Below are positions 7,237-9,056 of a DNA stretch of 9,056 nucleotides, in pieces (the stretch's first letter is position 1; each line of letters starts with the position of its first letter). The translations under genes and the position numbers were made by a program. The stretch is from Armatimonadota bacterium (GTDB lineage: Bacteria > Armatimonadota > Fimbriimonadia > Fimbriimonadales > Fimbriimonadaceae): positions 1 through 9,056 of the forward strand of contig JAEYWW010000162.1 of assembly GCA_023428805.1 (NCBI GenBank), given 5' to 3'. The notes below the pieces were generated by a model, which was not told the origin of the DNA, did no database searches, and saw only the letters and a list, made by a program, of their open reading frames with translations.

Positions 7237-9056
7237 CTAAGGAGCGACTTTCAGAAACTCATCCCACTGGAGCGCACCGAATTTCATCTGCACGTAATCC
7301 GAGGCGGTGCTTCCGGCGAAAGTGCCGCCCGGCGAGAAGTCGATGGAAATTCCACGGCTTCCGGCTGAGTTCGCATTGTGTCCTTCATAGATCACTGCCT
7401 GGGTGATGGCCGCTCGAACCGCGACACATTTCTGCTTCACTGCATCAGGAGTCGTTGCGTGGGCCTCCAACTCCTCACACACATCCCACAGGTCTCGGAA
7501 ATAGCGAACCGAGGTCTGGCTGTATGTTTGTGCGTTGACCCGCGCTGCCTGGATCGCCAAAGGCATCGTGTCCTTGTTTGCAAGCAGCGCAACCCCCAAG
7601 TCGGAAGTCGCCGTCGCCAAGGCCTGAAGCTTCGATGTGTCCAGCACGCTCTGCGTGATCTTTCGCGTCGCGTAGGGTGGGTGGCTCACCATCCCGTCGA
7701 CAAACGCCTTGCAGAGTTCGCTGGTCGCCTGGTCGGGGTTGTCGCGGAATTTCTTGAAGACCGTGTCGTAGGGCAATCCCTCCGCTGGCGGGCTTTCCTC
7801 TGAACCGACGATATAGTCCGCAGAGTCGCGCGCTTCGTAGGCAACTTCCAGCATCTGCATCAAACTTGCATCCCAACTAAGAACATCGACGGTCTCGCCG
7901 CCCATCATCGCGTCGGTCTCCCACGTTTTGATGGAGGTGCCGTATTGATCGTCGTAGCTCACACCCCGATCCAGCGGGCCATCGTCCGCCGAGCGCCGCC
8001 AGCCATTGCCATGATTCCAGATCACGAGCACATACCGATCCGCCGGATAGTTGGTCTTGCCCCATTTGATGAAATCAGCCATGTTCGATGCTTTGCCCAT
8101 GTCGAGGGCGCTGCCGTTTGATTCCGTCAGGTTCGCTTGGACGAGTTCACTCTGAATGCTGTCGGAGTTGTCGGGCTTGACCAGGTATCTCCGCACGCCA
8201 TCGAAGGATGAGCTGGGGAAATTCGCCTTGGACTGCTTCCACTGAACAACAAACCGCACCTGAGGATTGCCGGCAACCCTCTCCATCTGGTTCATATTCA
8301 AGTCGCTGGCCGCGAAAAGATCGTTGGCGGCATTCAGATAAACCAAGACGGTCCATTTGGAGCGAGTCGGGTTGAATGGCGTGACTTGCACCGATGCCGA
8401 AGCCAGAAGGGCCGATCCATCCAGCGTGGCCCGCACCGTTCCAGTTCCTGCTTTTGTCGCGGTGAAGTTGCCATCGACATCCACAGAGCCGACTCCCCCC
8501 AGAGCCTGCCAGGTGACGCCGTCCGGCTGGGCGAAGTGTTCCCCCCCGCCTGCGGCCGCGATGTTCGTCAAGAATCGAATCGTATTGTTCGCGCCGACAC
8601 TCACCAAATCGGGAAAAACCTTCATGCTTGCCGGCGATGCGCCAAATCGGGTTGTGATCGTGGCAGTCGGAGTTCCGCCCATGGTGCAGAGATCGACCGT
8701 CGCAGTCGCGACTCCAACCTCTGTGCCTCCAGCGTCGGCCAAGCTGAACATTCGTGCACGAAGTTCATAAACGCCCGGCGCAATCCCGGTCAGGGTCGCG
8801 TTCAGGTCACCTCCTGCCCGATTGAATGACTCCGTGCGGACAACCTGTCCGGTCGAAGTGATGACCTGGACAACCTGCGAGGCATTGGCGGGCGCGCTGC
8901 CCCAGATGGACCGATAGGTGATGCTGCCGGGAGTGGAAGTCTCCGAACATCCGCCTTTCACCCATTGCGCGACCAAATCGCCGCCGCCCCCGCCCCCCGC
9001 GCCGCCCGGCCCCCCGGCCCCCGCCGCCCCGCCGGCGCCCGCGACCGCGCGGCCGA
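7237..9056 (-). CDS. Clostripain-like (peptidase C11) protein with Ig-like domains, 5' end outside window
   Basis: The frame is open from the TAG at 7237 to the window edge, so the true start lies beyond it. Residues below are numbered from a TTG at 8976, which has no promoter or RBS and is not taken as the start. Upstream of it are 26 codons, 15 Gly and 7 Ala. Residues 1-100 look like a beta-sandwich domain; about 105-203 matches a bacterial Ig-like (Big_2) domain (VTWQALGG, then GNFTATKAGTGTVRAT). The C11 domain starts near 206 (SKWTVLVYLNAANDL). Its catalytic His is H322 in IWNHGNGW. The usual nucleophile motif DACLM reads DASLM, with Ser371 (AGT) where Cys is expected. Known C11 enzymes are Arg- or Lys-specific cysteine peptidases, usually secreted; this one may be inactive or altered. 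The family call is firm; the activity is in doubt. A hairpin follows its stop. Confidence 0.88.
   Translation of the reverse strand, partial: GRAVAGAGGAAGAGGPGGAGGGGGGDLVAQWVKGGCSETSTPGSITYRSIWGSAPANASQVVQVITSTGQVVRTESFNRAGGDLNATLTGIAPGVYELRARMFSLADAGGTEVGVATATVDLCTMGGTPTATITTRFGASPASMKVFPDLVSVGANNTIRFLTNIAAAGGGEHFAQPDGVTWQALGGVGSVDVDGNFTATKAGTGTVRATLDGSALLASASVQVTPFNPTRSKWTVLVYLNAANDLFAASDLNMNQMERVAGNPQVRFVVQWKQSKANFPSSSFDGVRRYLVKPDNSDSIQSELVQANLTESNGSALDMGKASNMADFIKWGKTNYPADRYVLVIWNHGNGWRRSADDGPLDRGVSYDDQYGTSIKTWETDAMMGGETVDVLSWDASLMQMLEVAYEARDSADYIVGSEESPPAEGLPYDTVFKKFRDNPDQATSELCKAFVDGMVSHPPYATRKITQSVLDTSKLQALATATSDLGVALLANKDTMPLAIQAARVNAQTYSQTSVRYFRDLWDVCEELEAHATTPDAVKQKCVAVRAAITQAVIYEGHNANSAGSRGISIDFSPGGTFAGSTASDYVQMKFGALQWDEFLKVAP
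8980..9056. other. Extreme-GC Gly/Ala-coding tract at the window edge
   Basis: Across 77 bases there are only two A and no T, and the plus strand is strongly C-rich. On the minus strand it stays in frame with the C11 protein and encodes Gly- and Ala-rich sequence (a run of six Gly next to the folded part). It reads as a flexible linker or low-complexity N-terminal region. Because it lies at the very edge, a sequencing or assembly fault is also possible. Confidence 0.6.

Noticed and set aside
8974..8976. TTG 8976 as the true start of the C11 protein
   Set aside because: The frame continues open upstream to the edge, there is neither Shine-Dalgarno nor a -10-like hexamer, and a secreted protein would need a signal peptide, which is not present from this codon.

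Overview
The window is gene-dense bacterial chromosome of fairly high GC: spot counts of single lines give about 63-68% in the conserved genes and about 50-58% in one unknown gene. There is no phage, transposon, CRISPR, tRNA or rRNA signal, and no gene-free stretch longer than about 100 bases. The lineage cannot be fixed from this sequence. Five or six starts fit leaderless transcription, the adenosylhomocysteinase is the short bacterial/archaeal type, and there is a secreted-type clostripain-family protein next to a large tryptophan-rich orphan. This would fit a soil or water bacterium of a deep-branching phylum; Armatimonadota (Fimbriimonas-like) is my guess from memory, held weakly.

Layout, left to right. 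(1) On the minus strand at the left edge is the first 48 codons of a RlaP/YcgL-type nucleotidyltransferase, divergent from (2) a Ycf46-type AAA+ ATPase on the plus strand. (3) A short-chain dehydrogenase-like protein on the minus strand meets the ATPase tail to tail, the two stop codons sharing TTAA. It is divergent from (4) adenosylhomocysteinase (ahcY) on the plus strand. (5) A 655-residue cysteine-free, tryptophan-rich protein of unknown family on the minus strand converges on ahcY over two hairpins. (6) Upstream of it on the minus strand is a PatA/YgjG-like class III aminotransferase. (7) At the right edge, minus strand, is a clostripain-like (peptidase C11) protein with Ig-like domains; it is open to the window edge through an extreme Gly/Ala tract.

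The genes do not form one pathway. AhcY clears S-adenosylhomocysteine in the methyl cycle, and the aminotransferase handles a diamine or omega-amino acid. The C11 protein and the unknown protein may act outside the cytoplasm. The rest are a predicted nucleotidyltransferase, an AAA+ ATPase and an SDR-like oxidoreductase of unknown substrate.

The most interesting signal is shared by all the starts visible here. Each chosen start codon is preceded by exactly six bases and then a -10-like hexamer: TAAACT, TAGATT, TAAGAT, CATAAT, and more weakly TAATAG and CAAAAT. The base just before the start is C in all six. This is the architecture of leaderless mRNAs, and it helped decide several starts. Other points of note are a Cys-to-Ser change at the expected nucleophile of the C11 peptidase, an SDR lacking the YxxxK pair, interchangeable hairpin arms between ahcY and the unknown gene, and a palindrome abutting the aminotransferase -10 element.
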